A DNA stretch of 64,000 nucleotides, taken from positions 62,001 to 126,000 of the forward strand of contig NZ_JAOCKJ010000006.1 of assembly GCF_029844725.1 (NCBI RefSeq), in the 5' to 3' direction. Below the pieces are notes generated by a model, which saw only the letters and a list, made by a program, of their open reading frames with translations, searched no databases and was not told where the DNA came from. The position numbers and the translations under genes were made by a program. The DNA is from Pantoea sp. GD03673. GTDB lineage: Bacteria > Pseudomonadota > Gammaproteobacteria > Enterobacterales > Enterobacteriaceae. Position 1 is the stretch's first letter. Each line of letters opens with the position of its first letter. Shown piece by piece: positions 13,591 through 22,596 of this stretch.

Positions 13591-14922
13591 TTAACGTACC
13601 AGGCACGGACGTTTGTTGTCGAAAGTCCATCCCGGCACTAAAAATTGCATCGCTTCTGCATCGTCACGTGCGCCAAGGCCATGCTTCTGATAGAGCGCAT
13701 TGGCCTGCATCACCTGATCCATGTCCAGCTCAACGCCGAGACCCGGTTTCTGCGGCACCTGCACCATGCCGCCTTTGATCTGAAACGGCTCTTTCGTCAG
13801 GCGCTGGTTGCCCTCCTGCCAGATCCAGTGGGTATCAATGGCGGTAATCGCGCCCGGCGCGGCGGCGGCAACGTGGGTAAACATCGCCAGCGAAATGTCG
13901 AAGTGGTTATTGGAGTGTGAACCCCAGGTCAGGCCAAAGTCGTGACACATCTGCGCCACCCGCACCGAGCCCTGCATGGTCCAGAAGTGCGGATCGGCCA
14001 GCGGAATATCCACCGACTGCAGCGACAGGGTATGCCCCATCTGTCGCCAGTCGGTGGCGATCATATTGGTGGCGGTTGGCATACCGGTGGCGCGGCGGAA
14101 CTCCGCCATCACTTCACGACCGGAGTAGCCCTGCTCTGCGCCACAGGGATCTTCTGCGTAGGCCAGCACATCTTTTAGCTGTTTGCCGAGCATGATCGCC
14201 TCGTTGAGCGACCAGGCTCCGTTGGGATCGAGGGTGATTCGGGCTTCAGGAAAACGTTTTGCCAGCGCCGTAACGGCTTCGGCCTCTTCGCCACCGCGCA
14301 GCACGCCCCCCTTGAGCTTGAAGTCGTTAAAGCCATATTTCTCATAGGCGGCTTCCGCCAGACGTACCACCGCATCCGGCGTTAACGCCTCTTCATGGCG
14401 CAGACGATACCAGTCACAGGGATCGCTCTGCTGATGCTGATAAGAGAGCGAGGTTTTATTGCGGTCGCCGATGTAGAACAGGTAGCCAAGCATCTCAACG
14501 CGGTCACGCTGCTGCCCGTCACCCAGCAGCGAGGCGACGTTCACGCCCAGGTGCTGACCCAGCAGATCAAGCAGTGCCGCTTCAATGCCGGTCACCACAT
14601 GAATCGTGGTGCGCAGATCAAACGTCTGGTTCCCGCGCCCGCCCGCATCGCGGTCAGCAAAGGTAGTGCGCACCAGACTGAGGGTATTTTTATACTCACC
14701 CAGCGTTTTGCCGATGACCAGCGAGGCGGCATCTTCCAGCGTCTGACGAATCTTCTCGCCGCCAGGAATTTCACCGACGCCAGTGTGTCCGGCGTTATCT
14801 TTGATAATCACAATGTTGCGGGTAAAGAATGGCGAGTGAGCGCCGCTGAGGTTCAGCAGCATGCTGTCGTGGCCTGCAACCGGGATAACCTGCATGGCGG
14901 TCACTTTCGGTGTTGAACTCAT
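13591..14922 (-). CDS. gudD: D-glucarate dehydratase
   Basis: GudD dehydrates D-glucarate (and L-idarate) to 5-keto-4-deoxyglucarate. It belongs to the enolase superfamily. The ATG at 14922 ([20 protein letters not shown]) follows AGCAGGAG and gives 443 residues versus 446 in E. coli. The catalytic Lys-X-Lys is in DFKLKGG. Metal ligands are in TLDPNGAW and YAEDPCG, with the His/Asp dyad region in [14 protein letters not shown] and [12 protein letters not shown]. It begins 10 bp after the end of its paralogue gudX. Both paralogues carry the complete catalytic set, so I cannot separate their activities from sequence alone. GudD is named by order and closeness to the E. coli protein. Confidence 0.95.
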   Translation of the reverse strand: MSSTPKVTAMQVIPVAGHDSMLLNLSGAHSPFFTRNIVIIKDNAGHTGVGEIPGGEKIRQTLEDAASLVIGKTLGEYKNTLSLVRTTFADRDAGGRGNQTFDLRTTIHVVTGIEAALLDLLGQHLGVNVASLLGDGQQRDRVEMLGYLFYIGDRNKTSLSYQHQQSDPCDWYRLRHEEALTPDAVVRLAEAAYEKYGFNDFKLKGGVLRGGEEAEAVTALAKRFPEARITLDPNGAWSLNEAIMLGKQLKDVLAYAEDPCGAEQGYSGREVMAEFRRATGMPTATNMIATDWRQMGHTLSLQSVDIPLADPHFWTMQGSVRVAQMCHDFGLTWGSHSNNHFDISLAMFTHVAAAAPGAITAIDTHWIWQEGNQRLTKEPFQIKGGMVQVPQKPGLGVELDMDQVMQANALYQKHGLGARDDAEAMQFLVPGWTFDNKRPCLVR

Positions 14923-14932
14923 CTCCTGCTCC

Positions 14933-16279
14933 TTATGCTGTTTCCCGGCCAAATGCCGGGCGCTTGCGATCAAAAGTCCAGCCGGGGATCAGATACTGCA
15001 TCGCCGTCGCGTCGTTTCGCGCACCGGCAGGCAGTGACTGATAAAGCTGATGGGCTTTGTTTACCTGCTCCCAGTCGAGCTCAATGCCCAGACCCGGTGC
15101 ATCCGGTACGGCAATTTTTCCGTTGCGGATTTGCAGCGGATTTTTCGTCAGGCGCTGATCGCCCTCCTGCCAGATCCAGTGGGTATCAATCGCGGTGGGA
15201 TTGCCGGGCGCTGCCGCCCCCACATGCGTGAACATCGCCAGGGAAATATCAAAGTGGTTATTGGAGTGGCAGCCCCAGGTGAGGCCCCACTCATCGCACA
15301 GCTGGGCGACACGCACGGCACCGCTCAGCGTCCAGAAGTGAGGATCGGCCAGCGGAATATCGACCGCGTTAACCATTACCGCGTGATTCATCTCACGCCA
15401 GTTGGTGGCGATCATATTGGTCGCCACCGGCAGGCCCGTTGCGCGCCGGAACTCGGCCATCACTTCACGCCCCGAATAGCCCTGCTCCGCGCCGCACGGA
15501 TCTTCGGCGTAGCTCAGTACATGCTGCATCCCTTTGCAGAGCGCTATCGCCTCATCCAGCCGCCAGGCACCGTTGGGGTCAACCGTAATGCGCGCCTCGG
15601 GAAAACGCTGCTTTAGCGCCGTCGCCGTGGCGATCTCCTGCTCGCCCGGCAGCACGCCGCCTTTGAGTTTGAAATCTTTGAAGCCGTACTTATCCTGTGC
15701 CGCTTCAGCCAGCCGGACTACAGCATCGCTGGTCAGCGCTTCCTGATGACGCAGGTGATACCAGTCGTGACTTGCCTGATCGCCACTCAGATAGGGCAGA
15801 TCTGTTTTGCGACGGTCGCCCAGATAGAACAGATAGCCCAGCACCGTGACGTGATCACGCTGCTTTCCCGGTCCCAGCAGTTCAGCCACGGGCACGCCAA
15901 GGCACTGTCCCAGCAGATCGAGCAGCGCGGCTTCCAGCGCGGCTACCGCATTGACCCGCAGCTCAAAGGTCCAGGCCCCGTTGCCAAAGGTCGTGAAGTC
16001 AGCCGACTGATTGCCCTTGTGTACCTGCTGCACCAGACGGTTCATCCGGGCAATCTGCTGGCCTTTCACCTGCGGAATCGCCTCTGTCAGCGTCTGATAG
16101 ATGGTGTCGCCGCCGGGCGCTTCACCCACGCCGGTGTGACCGGCGCTGTCAGTGAGCACCACAATGTTGCGGGTAAAACAGGCGTTGTGCGCCCCGCCAA
16201 TATTGAGCAGCATGCTGTCGTAACCGGCGACCGGGATAACCCGCATATCCGTAATGACGGGGGAACTTTGCGTATTCAT
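14933..16279 (-). CDS. gudX: Glucarate dehydratase-related protein GudX
   Basis: This is a paralogue of GudD in the enolase superfamily. In E. coli the equivalent protein (GlucDRP) has weaker glucarate/idarate dehydratase activity. The product is 448 residues. The N-terminal capping domain differs from GudD: it carries the insertion [20 protein letters not shown]. The barrel keeps [29 protein letters not shown] and [14 protein letters not shown], so the lysine pair, metal ligands and His/Asp dyad are all retained. Its ATG overlaps the gudP stop by 4 bp (ATGA), implying translational coupling with the transporter. The order gudP-gudX-gudD is as in E. coli. Confidence 0.93.
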   Translation of the reverse strand: MNTQSSPVITDMRVIPVAGYDSMLLNIGGAHNACFTRNIVVLTDSAGHTGVGEAPGGDTIYQTLTEAIPQVKGQQIARMNRLVQQVHKGNQSADFTTFGNGAWTFELRVNAVAALEAALLDLLGQCLGVPVAELLGPGKQRDHVTVLGYLFYLGDRRKTDLPYLSGDQASHDWYHLRHQEALTSDAVVRLAEAAQDKYGFKDFKLKGGVLPGEQEIATATALKQRFPEARITVDPNGAWRLDEAIALCKGMQHVLSYAEDPCGAEQGYSGREVMAEFRRATGLPVATNMIATNWREMNHAVMVNAVDIPLADPHFWTLSGAVRVAQLCDEWGLTWGCHSNNHFDISLAMFTHVGAAAPGNPTAIDTHWIWQEGDQRLTKNPLQIRNGKIAVPDAPGLGIELDWEQVNKAHQLYQSLPAGARNDATAMQYLIPGWTFDRKRPAFGRETA

Positions 16280-17637
16280 GATGCGTCCTTACCGTGCCAG
16301 GATTTCAGTTCAACACGTTTGATATCGCCAGCAATCACAAGGAAGCTGAAGGCCGCGACAAAGGCATGAATGCCAACATAGATCAGCGCACCTTCAAAGG
16401 AACCACTGGTGGCAATGATGTAACCGATAGCAATAGGGGTCACGATGCCGGAGAAGTTACCGAACATGTTAAACAGGCCGCCGCTGAGGCCGCTGATCTC
16501 TTTTGGCGCGGTATCGGCCATCACCGCCCAGCCCAGCGCACCAATGCCTTTACCAAAGAACGCCAGTGCCATGAAGAACACCACCACCCATTCGGTTTCG
16601 GTGTAGTTGCACATCACCATCGAAATAGAGAGCAGCATGCCAAGCACAATGGGGGTTTTACGTGCGATATTCAGCGAGCCGGTTTTTCGCATCAGCCAGT
16701 CGGAGATAACCCCGCCCAGAACGCCGCCAAGGAAGCCGCACACCGCCGGAATCGAGGCGATAAAGCCCGCTTTAAGAATCGACATGCCACGTGCCTGCAC
16801 CAGATAGACCGGGAACCAGGTAATAAAGAAGTAAGTTAAGGCGTTAACACAGTACTGACCAAGGTAGATACCCAGCATCATGCGTGACGTCAGCAGCTGT
16901 TTGATCTGGAACCACTTCTCGCTCCAGCTCACTTTGCGGGTATCCTTTTTGACATCCATGTTGATCAGCGCGCCGCCCTGCTCCATATACGTCAGTTCAG
17001 CTTTATTTACGCCGGGATGATCGGTGGGATCGTGGATAACTTTCAGCCAGATAAAGCTGAGGATGATGCCCAGGCCGCCCATGAACCAGAAGACGTGCGC
17101 CCAGCCCACTTCAGAGACCAGCCAGCCCATAATGGGCGCGAAGATCACGGTGGCGAAGTATTGCGCAGAGTTGAAGATGGCCACCGCCGTGCCGCGCTCC
17201 TGCGCCGGGAACCAGGCGGCCACAATCCGGCTATTGCCCGGGAAGGACGGTGCCTCAGCCAGACCCACGAGGAAACGCAGGATAAACAGTGACATGATGA
17301 TGCCGAAGCCGCTGAAGATATCCACGAATCCCTGCAGCAGCGTAAACAGCGACCAGGTAAAGATACTCCAGAAATAGACGCGTTTTGAGCCGAAGCGATC
17401 GAGCAGCCAGCCGCCCGGAATCTGCCCGATAACATACGCCCATGAGAAGGCAGAGAAGATATAGCCAAGCCCGACCGAATCGAGACCAATATCTTTGGAC
17501 ATCGCGGAACCGGCAATCGAGATGGTTGCGCGGTCACCGTAGTTGAATGAGGTGACGATAAACAGCATCACCACAATCCAGTAGCGGGCATTGGTGCGCT
17601 TCTGCACCGTTTCCGCAGTCTGGCTGAAACTATTCAT
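16276..17637 (-). CDS. gudP: D-glucarate/galactarate MFS transporter
   Basis: GudP is a 12-segment major facilitator (anion:cation symporter family) importing glucarate and probably galactarate. The ATG at 17637 ([20 protein letters not shown]) follows TCAGGAG and gives 453 residues, near the 450 of E. coli. The ACS-family loop motif [16 protein letters not shown] lies between segments 2 and 3. [15 protein letters not shown] near the end of segment 1 is typical of hexuronate/glucarate carriers. It leads the six-gene catabolic operon. The preceding 565 bp to garD contain both divergent promoters; its predicted leader is about 200 nt. No garP paralogue is present in the window. Confidence 0.95.
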   Translation of the reverse strand: MNSFSQTAETVQKRTNARYWIVVMLFIVTSFNYGDRATISIAGSAMSKDIGLDSVGLGYIFSAFSWAYVIGQIPGGWLLDRFGSKRVYFWSIFTWSLFTLLQGFVDIFSGFGIIMSLFILRFLVGLAEAPSFPGNSRIVAAWFPAQERGTAVAIFNSAQYFATVIFAPIMGWLVSEVGWAHVFWFMGGLGIILSFIWLKVIHDPTDHPGVNKAELTYMEQGGALINMDVKKDTRKVSWSEKWFQIKQLLTSRMMLGIYLGQYCVNALTYFFITWFPVYLVQARGMSILKAGFIASIPAVCGFLGGVLGGVISDWLMRKTGSLNIARKTPIVLGMLLSISMVMCNYTETEWVVVFFMALAFFGKGIGALGWAVMADTAPKEISGLSGGLFNMFGNFSGIVTPIAIGYIIATSGSFEGALIYVGIHAFVAAFSFLVIAGDIKRVELKSWHGKDAS

Positions 17638-17851
17638 GATGCACTCCTGAAATATAGCTTGAGCTACATTCGCTCTGACTGCATACACATCGCGTTGGGT
17701 ATCAGAGAGAAGTTGGGTTAAACACGGCGATCGTTTTGTTCTGGCAAACCTTTATTTATCCATCTGCGAGGGGGCAGCCAATGCGCCTCTGAACCTGCTG
17801 CGGATGAGTAATACGTCGTGACAGATAACCTGACTTTGGCTAACGGAACCC

Positions 17852-17887
17852 AGTATAAGAACAGCCTGTGGCGATCACATTGGTGCA
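17852..17887 (-). promoter_or_regulatory. Predicted gudP promoter with shared upstream motif
   Basis: On the minus strand a TATACT -10 element (17857-17852) is preceded, 30 nt start to start, by TGCACCAATGTG (17887-17876). The divergent garD promoter has TGCACAATGCGC 29 nt before an identical TATACT. Neither promoter has a good -35 hexamer at 17 bp, as expected for activator-dependent transcription. In E. coli the sugar-diacid regulator CdaR activates these genes, so CdaR is the obvious candidate, but the link is inference. The transcript would have a long leader to the ATG at 17637. I see no gene in 17638-18202. Confidence 0.5.
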
Positions 17888-18032
17888 TCGCCCTGGAATA
17901 ATGGCTGTAAAGAAGTGATTGTCTGGCGTATGCACAAAACCCTGCGGCGTGGCTCACGAAAGCGGCAAATACCCGTGCGTAAAACGCCTTAATGCACGCT
18001 TTCCCCCGCTGTTTGTGAGGGTCTTCACTTGC

Positions 18033-18053
18033 TTTTGGATAATCGACCCAAAA
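18033..18053. promoter_or_regulatory. TTTTGG/CCAAAA inverted repeat between gudP and garD
   Basis: A perfect 6-bp inverted repeat, TTTTGG (18033-18038) and CCAAAA (18048-18053), is separated by 9 bp in the gudP-garD regulatory interval, about 75 bp upstream of the predicted garD start of transcription. Symmetry and spacing suit a dimeric DNA-binding protein. The identity of the protein is unknown from sequence. Confidence 0.4.
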
Positions 18054-18085
18054 CGACAGGACGAATTGTCTTAATGGTGGTCATT

Positions 18086-18120
18086 TGCACAATGCGCGAC
18101 CCACGCCGCCTCCCTATACT
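18086..18120 (+). promoter_or_regulatory. Predicted garD promoter with shared upstream motif
   Basis: TATACT at 18115-18120 is a near-consensus -10 hexamer. TGCACAATGCGC (18086-18097) lies upstream at nearly the same spacing as the related motif before gudP. No consensus -35 is present. The predicted 75-80 nt leader folds a 7-bp hairpin (18162-18168 with 18177-18183), followed by the ribosome-binding site GGAAGGTG just before the ATG at 18203. Confidence 0.5.
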
Positions 18121-18202
18121 GGAGCTGGCAAACAAACGTGTGACAGGTCAGATTATTACAGCGTGCCGCACAAGTACGGCACGACAGACGGGAAGGTGAG
18201 CG

Positions 18203-19762
18203 ATGAACCTTAAAACAGACGAACAACCGCTCTATATCAAAGTCCATGAGCACGACAATGTCGCGATTGTAGTGAACAGCCTGGGTCTGCCAGCTGGCAC
18301 ACAGTTCGCTGATGGCCTGACGCTTACAGAGCACGTGCCACAGGGCCACAAAGTGGCGCTGAGCGCGATTCGCCAGGGTGCAGAAATCGTGCGTTATGGT
18401 GAAGTCATAGGCTATGCGGTGCGGGATATTGCCCAGGGCAGCTGGATTGATGAGTCGCTGGTGACGCTGCCGGAAGCGCCTCCGCTGGCAAGCCTGCCGT
18501 TAGCCACGCAGGTTCCGCCTGAATTGCCGCCCCTGGAGGGGTATACCTTTGAAGGTTATCGCAATGCGGATGGCAGCGTCGGCACCCGTAACCTGCTCGG
18601 CATCACCACCAGCGTTCACTGTGTGGCCGGTGTGGTGGATCATGTCGTACAGATCATTGAACGGGATTTACTGCCGCGCTATCCGAATGTCGATGGCGTG
18701 GTCGCCCTGAACCACCTTTATGGCTGCGGCGTAGCCATTAATGCACCCGCTGCGGTAGTGCCAATTCGTACCATTCACAACCTGGCGCTGAATGCGAATT
18801 TCGGTGGCGAGGTAATGATTGTCAGCCTGGGCTGTGAAAAGTTACAGCCGGAGCGTCTGCTGACCGGCACGCCCGACGTGCAGGCAATTTCGCTGGACGA
18901 TCATGACATCGTGCGTTTGCAGGATGAAAAGCTGTCAGGGTTTGGCGCGATGGTGAATGAGATTCTGCAGGTGGCGGAGCGTCATCTTCAGCGACTGAAT
19001 CAGCGCCAGCGCGAAACCTGCTCTGCTGCAGACTTGATTGTCGGCATGCAGTGTGGTGGCAGCGATGCATTCTCAGGCGTGACGGCGAATCCGGCCGTGG
19101 GCTTCGCGTCCGACCTGCTGGTGCGTTGCGGCGCGACCGTGATGTTCTCGGAAGTGACGGAAGTGCGGGATGCGATTCACCTGCTGACCCCACGCGTGAT
19201 TAACCAGGAAGTTGGTAAGCGCTTACTGGAGGAGATGGCCTGGTATGACAACTACCTCGACCAGGGCCAGACCGATCGCAGCGCTAATCCGTCGCCGGGC
19301 AATAAAAAAGGCGGACTGGCGAACGTGGTGGAAAAAGCGCTGGGGTCTATCGCTAAATCGGGACGGAGCGCCATTACAGAAGTGCTCTCGCCCGGTCAGC
19401 GGCCGACGCGACGTGGCCTGATCTACGCGGCGACGCCCGCCAGCGATTTTGTCTGCGGAACACAGCAGCTGGCGTCCGGTATCACCCTGCAGGTGTTTAC
19501 CACCGGTCGCGGTACGCCTTACGGCCTGGCTGCGATTCCGGTAATCAAGATGGCGACGCGCAATGCGCTGGCAGAGCGCTGGCACGATCTGATGGACATT
19601 AATGCCGGGACGATTGCAACCGGTGAAGAGAGTATTGAGCAGGTGGGCTGGCGGCTGTTTGAGTTGATTCTGGACATTGCCAGTGGCAGGAAGCAGACCT
19701 GGTCCGATCGCTGGGGCATCCGTAATCAGCTGGCGGTGTTTAACCCGGCACCGGTTACCTGA
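18203..19762 (+). CDS. garD: Galactarate dehydratase
   Basis: GarD dehydrates galactarate (mucate) to 5-keto-4-deoxyglucarate, feeding the same aldolase as GudD. The 519-residue product (E. coli 523) has an N-terminal SAF-like domain, about residues 10-90. A UxaA/altronate dehydratase-type body follows, with motifs [23 protein letters not shown] and [20 protein letters not shown]. The ATG at 18203 has a good ribosome-binding site. It is divergent from gudP. In E. coli K-12 garD lies next to garPLRK near 70 min, so here the whole galactarate and glucarate pathway is one cluster. A 12-bp-stem hairpin follows the gene. Confidence 0.95.
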   Translation: MNLKTDEQPLYIKVHEHDNVAIVVNSLGLPAGTQFADGLTLTEHVPQGHKVALSAIRQGAEIVRYGEVIGYAVRDIAQGSWIDESLVTLPEAPPLASLPLATQVPPELPPLEGYTFEGYRNADGSVGTRNLLGITTSVHCVAGVVDHVVQIIERDLLPRYPNVDGVVALNHLYGCGVAINAPAAVVPIRTIHNLALNANFGGEVMIVSLGCEKLQPERLLTGTPDVQAISLDDHDIVRLQDEKLSGFGAMVNEILQVAERHLQRLNQRQRETCSAADLIVGMQCGGSDAFSGVTANPAVGFASDLLVRCGATVMFSEVTEVRDAIHLLTPRVINQEVGKRLLEEMAWYDNYLDQGQTDRSANPSPGNKKGGLANVVEKALGSIAKSGRSAITEVLSPGQRPTRRGLIYAATPASDFVCGTQQLASGITLQVFTTGRGTPYGLAAIPVIKMATRNALAERWHDLMDINAGTIATGEESIEQVGWRLFELILDIASGRKQTWSDRWGIRNQLAVFNPAPVT

Positions 19763-19779
19763 CATTCCTGTGCATGCAG

Positions 19780-19822
19780 GCCAGGCTTATCACTATGCTG
19801 CTGAGGCAGCGATAAGCCTGGC
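19780..19822. terminator. Long hairpin between garD and yqcA
   Basis: A perfect 12-bp inverted repeat (19780-19791 with 19811-19822, arm GCCAGGCTTATC) encloses a further small stem in its loop. It lies midway between the convergent garD and yqcA stop codons, consistent with a bidirectional terminator. It lacks a clear T-run on either side. Confidence 0.6.
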
Positions 19823-19829
19823 ATCGCCA

Positions 19830-20276
19830 TCAGAGCTGCGCGCCCCAGGCTTCAACCCAGGGAGAGGTGACCGCTTCCGGCTCTGGATTTTCAGTGGCAT
19901 CAACCAGTAACACCTCACCGACCCGCTGCGCACCCTGCTCCTGCAGCAGCGCATCGAAAGCTTTACCCGCGCCACAAAAATGGTCGTAACTGCTGTCACC
20001 CAGCGCAATCACGCCATAGCGCAGGGCGGGCTGATGACCGAGCTTATCTTTAACCGCATGGAACAGACCTGAAATCGTGTCGGGAAAATCGCCCTGCCCG
20101 GTGGTTGAGGTGACGATTAACGCCACGTCGCTGGCGTAGTTCTGCCAGTCTGCCAGCGTCGGATCGTCAAACACGGTGACGCTGTGCCCCTGCTGCTGCA
20201 GAACGGACTCCGCTTCTTCTGCCACCAGCAGCGCATTGCCGTATACCGTGCCCACAAAAATGCCAATCTTTGCCAT
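19830..20276 (-). CDS. yqcA: Short-chain flavodoxin YqcA
   Basis: This is a 148-residue flavodoxin-like protein of the MioC/YqcA group. It should bind FMN and act as a cytosolic electron carrier; the physiological partner is not settled. The FMN phosphate loop appears as [10 protein letters not shown], and the later isoalloxazine-binding regions as [10 protein letters not shown] and [14 protein letters not shown]. The ATG at 20276 ([15 protein letters not shown]) is preceded by a good purine-rich site. It is 12 bp downstream of truC, and yqcC-truC-yqcA form an operon as in E. coli. Confidence 0.95.
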   Translation of the reverse strand: MAKIGIFVGTVYGNALLVAEEAESVLQQQGHSVTVFDDPTLADWQNYASDVALIVTSTTGQGDFPDTISGLFHAVKDKLGHQPALRYGVIALGDSSYDHFCGAGKAFDALLQEQGAQRVGEVLLVDATENPEPEAVTSPWVEAWGAQL

Positions 20277-20288
20277 TTGCTCTCTCCC

Positions 20289-21068
20289 TTATTCTGAAAC
20301 GTTATCCTGTCCTGGCGCTGCGTTAAACTCAACACGCGGCACCTCAGGAATGCGATCCTGCCAGCCAAACTGGTTCATCAGGTTCTGCCAGACTCTATCC
20401 AGTCCGGCGCGCAGCAGCAAAGGCTCACCGGTCACCGGATGGGTCAGTGCCAGACTGCTGGCGTGCAGCATCAGCCGGTTAGCGCCAAAGTGTTCGGCGG
20501 CCCCCCGGTTCTGGCGCAGATCGCCGTGCGCCGAATCGCCAATAATCGGGTGACGCAGGTGTGACATATGACGACGCAGCTGATGCTTGCGGCCGGTTTT
20601 CGGGGCCATTTCAACCAGGCTATAACGCGAGGTGGGATAACGGCCGATGCCGACCGGCATCTCAACCGTTGCCAGTGACTGATAATCGGTGACTGCGGGC
20701 TGGGCAGTGCGCGGTTCAGTAGCGTGCCTGTCCGCAATTTTATCCAGCTCTTCAACCAGCGGGTAATCGAGCGTACCGCTGCTTTCCAGCCAGCCGCGCA
20801 CGACAGCGTGGTAGGTTTTCTGCATCTCGTGCTGTTCAAACTGCAGCGAAAGCAGACGGCCGACCTCACTGGACAGCCCCATCAGCAGCACCCCGGAGGT
20901 GGGCTTGTCCAGACGATGCGCGGTAAACACATGCTGTCCAATCTGATCGCGAACGGTCTGCATTACAAAGACCGTTTCATGCCGATCCAGCCAGCTGCGG
21001 TGAACCAGCCAGCCGCTGGGTTTGTTGACGGCAACCAGCCATTCATCCTGATAGATAATTTCCAGCAT
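20289..21068 (-). CDS. truC: tRNA pseudouridine(65) synthase TruC
   Basis: TruC converts U65 to pseudouridine in tRNA-Ile1 and tRNA-Asp. It is a 259-residue member of the RluA family (E. coli 260). The catalytic aspartate is Asp54 in HRLDKPTSGVLL. Later family motifs include VEMAPKTGRKHQLRRHM and HPIIGDSAHGD. The start codon overlaps the yqcC stop by one base (TGATG), suggesting translational coupling. The 12-bp gap to yqcA supports a common transcript. Confidence 0.96.
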   Translation of the reverse strand: MLEIIYQDEWLVAVNKPSGWLVHRSWLDRHETVFVMQTVRDQIGQHVFTAHRLDKPTSGVLLMGLSSEVGRLLSLQFEQHEMQKTYHAVVRGWLESSGTLDYPLVEELDKIADRHATEPRTAQPAVTDYQSLATVEMPVGIGRYPTSRYSLVEMAPKTGRKHQLRRHMSHLRHPIIGDSAHGDLRQNRGAAEHFGANRLMLHASSLALTHPVTGEPLLLRAGLDRVWQNLMNQFGWQDRIPEVPRVEFNAAPGQDNVSE

Positions 21069-21397
21069 CAGTGGGCAGCATCCGTGAATAACGCATCAAG
21101 TTGACGCAGCGTCAGCAGCAGCGGCGCAACACCGGGCTGGTCAGGTGCCAGCGCCATCTCGAAGTAATTGGCAACAGCAAAATTTTGCGGTAACGGATGT
21201 CTTGCGGCAATCAGGGCATGCATTCGCGGTATCAGAACCCACTGGAGCCACTGGAGCGGCTCCAGCGTATCCACGCAAAAGGGTTCACGGCTTTCGAGCG
21301 CGCACCTGTCTGGAGGCGAACTCTGCCACAGATGGTGCTCACGCATCACCGCTTCCAGTTGCTCCAGCCGCTGCGTAATCAATTGTTCAGGCGTCAT
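21068..21397 (-). CDS. yqcC: YqcC family protein (DUF446)
   Basis: This is a 109-residue protein of unknown function, the same length as E. coli YqcC. I chose the ATG at 21397 (MTPEQLITQRLEQLEAVMRE), preceded by GGAGG; the longer frame runs back toward the csrB terminator. The conserved core DTLEPLQWLQWVLIPRMHAL and the NYFEMAL motif identify the family. It is predicted to be helical and soluble. It is first in yqcC-truC-yqcA, transcribed away from csrB on the same strand. A promoter candidate lies in the 62-bp gap. Confidence 0.92.
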   Translation of the reverse strand: MTPEQLITQRLEQLEAVMREHHLWQSSPPDRCALESREPFCVDTLEPLQWLQWVLIPRMHALIAARHPLPQNFAVANYFEMALAPDQPGVAPLLLTLRQLDALFTDAAH

Positions 21398-21433
21398 ACG
21401 CCACCTCCAGCGAGCAATCAAAAATGGGCGGCA

Positions 21434-21461
21434 AGCATAACATTTGTTAGCCCAGGCACAA
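21434..21461 (-). promoter_or_regulatory. Predicted yqcC-truC-yqcA promoter at the csrB terminator edge
   Basis: On the minus strand TTGTGC (21461-21456) and TATGCT (21439-21434) are separated by 16 bp, a plausible sigma-70 promoter. The -35 element touches the T-run of the csrB intrinsic terminator, so csrB ends where this promoter begins. The prediction rests on hexamer match and spacing only. Confidence 0.5.
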
Positions 21462-21493
21462 AAAAAAGGGAGCACTGTATAAACAGTGCTCCC
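21460..21493 (-). terminator. csrB intrinsic terminator
   Basis: A perfect 11-bp stem (GGGAGCACTGT, arms 21468-21478 and 21483-21493) with a 4-nt loop is followed on the minus strand by eight T residues (21467-21460). The hairpin also carries the last GGA of the RNA. Confidence 0.93.
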
Positions 21494-21775
21494 GGTTCGT
21501 TTGCAGCCTTCCTGCTACGTTTTTGCTCCCTGCTCTTCCATGACAACTTGTCCAGTGCGAACTCCTGTCGCGCATCGTCCTGATGTATCCTTAGCATCCT
21601 GGCCCACCACCTCTTCTGAGGGGTTCTCATTCTCCATCCTGGAGGTGTCCCTTGCTCACTCCTGAGCGATCCTGTTTCGTCCTGAAACCTTCCGTGTGCC
21701 GTAAGCTCCGTTACGTTCCTGCCTCATGGCTTATCATCATCCTGACGATATCTGTTTCCTGAGCGTCCTGCAGTG
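21460..21775 (-). ncRNA. csrB: CsrB, CsrA-sequestering regulatory RNA
   Basis: CsrB binds many CsrA dimers and relieves their repression of glycogen synthesis, motility, biofilm and virulence genes. I count about 21 GGA triplets on the minus strand between the predicted start (about 21775) and the terminator, most as CAGGA or AGGA in short hairpins. The segment around 21620-21650 reads GGACACCTCCAGGATGGAG, as in E. coli CsrB. The RNA ends at a strong intrinsic terminator. Location between yqcC and syd is as in E. coli. Its transcription is expected to depend on BarA-UvrY, and an 18-bp UvrY-type box lies upstream. The 5' end is estimated from the promoter and may be off by 10-20 nt. Confidence 0.95.
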
Positions 21776-21780
21776 GCAAA

Positions 21781-21809
21781 CATTTTGACAGAACTCGTTA
21801 CGTGTACAA
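21781..21809 (-). promoter_or_regulatory. Predicted csrB promoter
   Basis: TTGTAC (21809-21804) and AAAATG (21786-21781) are spaced by 17 bp, putting the transcription start near 21775, a few bases before the first GGA motif. The weak -10 suits a promoter needing activation by UvrY. Confidence 0.5.
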
Positions 21810-21943
21810 GGGACTTACAGCGAAACTTTACGAATTGTGCTGCCTGAATTCAGATTAATGCCATTAAGTTTATGATTCACAATATTTTTACATCGCAGCC
21901 TTCCGGACGTCTTAAATGTTATATGGCGATCTCTTACAGCAGA

Positions 21944-21961
21944 TGTAAGAGATGTCTCACA
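21944..21961. promoter_or_regulatory. UvrY (GacA-type) binding site upstream of csrB
   Basis: The 18-bp sequence TGTAAGAGATGTCTCACA matches the GacA/UvrY upstream activating pattern TGTAAG-N6-CTTACA with one change in the right half. Its centre is about 178 bp upstream of the predicted csrB start, similar to the far-upstream UvrY site known for enterobacterial csrB. A further half-site CTCTTACA lies at 21931-21938. The site is just beyond the syd stop codon. Confidence 0.75.
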
Positions 21962-21985
21962 ATCCAGGCAGCAAATGACTGCAAT

Positions 21986-22534
21986 TCAGATGATAACCGG
22001 TTGTAATGAAATAAGAAATGTCTCAAGACTTTGTGCCAGGACGACACGCTGTTTACGACCAGGCTGCTCCAGAATGACTTCGCCGCTGAGATTAGAGAGG
22101 GAAATGATCGCCTCTTCTGAATCGGTGGTGGCAATAAACAGCGTAGGCGACTGTCTGAGGCGGCGCTGCATCACCAGATGACCAATCAGATTCTCCTGTA
22201 ACCGCAGGAAATCCTCTTCACTCCACACCTGTAACAGCGTCAGCGAATTCTCACCAAAACGGGCCTGCATATCCCCGGCAAACTGCGTGGTGTAGAACGC
22301 CGCGATCGGCGGCTGGAGCTGGATGTCAACCGCCCGCTCAACCGCATCAAGCGTCGATGGCAGAGTGAATGGCTGCGGCTGCCAGAGGACCCGCTGATCG
22401 CGATCTTCGATTGCGCAGGGCGACGGGATGCCATAGAGATCGCTGCTGGCCGGCGCATGCCCGGCCTGCTGAAGCCAGTGCTGGCAGTATCGGGTGGTAA
22501 AGTCGCGCAACGCGGCGGCAGTTTGCTGCATCAT
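21986..22534 (-). CDS. syd: SecY-interacting protein Syd
   Basis: Syd is a soluble protein that binds SecY at the inner membrane and is proposed to check the assembly of the SecYEG translocon. The 182-residue product is near the E. coli length (181). Recognisable features are FTTRYCQHWL at the N-terminus, GIPSPCAIED and WQPQPF. The start is at 22534 or the adjacent codon at 22531. It is divergent from queF across about 60 bp. Its 3' end abuts the csrB control region, and I see no hairpin terminator there. Confidence 0.95.
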   Translation of the reverse strand: MMQQTAAALRDFTTRYCQHWLQQAGHAPASSDLYGIPSPCAIEDRDQRVLWQPQPFTLPSTLDAVERAVDIQLQPPIAAFYTTQFAGDMQARFGENSLTLLQVWSEEDFLRLQENLIGHLVMQRRLRQSPTLFIATTDSEEAIISLSNLSGEVILEQPGRKQRVVLAQSLETFLISLQPVII

Positions 22535-22596
22535 TCATATTCTCACTTCTGATGGGTTACACTTAGCCACTTTGATTAATTTTGGTGGTAACCGCA

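Noticed and set aside
17718..18349. Two minus-strand frames of 79 and 92 codons in and beyond the gudP-garD interval
   Set aside because: No family resemblance and poor ribosome-binding sites. One covers the gudP leader, and the other overlaps the garD promoter and the garD N-terminus.
21418..21630. 70-codon frame and other small frames over csrB
   Set aside because: The sequence is explained by the GGA-rich CsrB RNA and its terminator.
21500..21775. Repeated AGGA/CAGGA spacing suggesting a short-repeat array
   Set aside because: Irregular spacing and the hairpin context fit CsrA-binding motifs of CsrB, not a CRISPR array.
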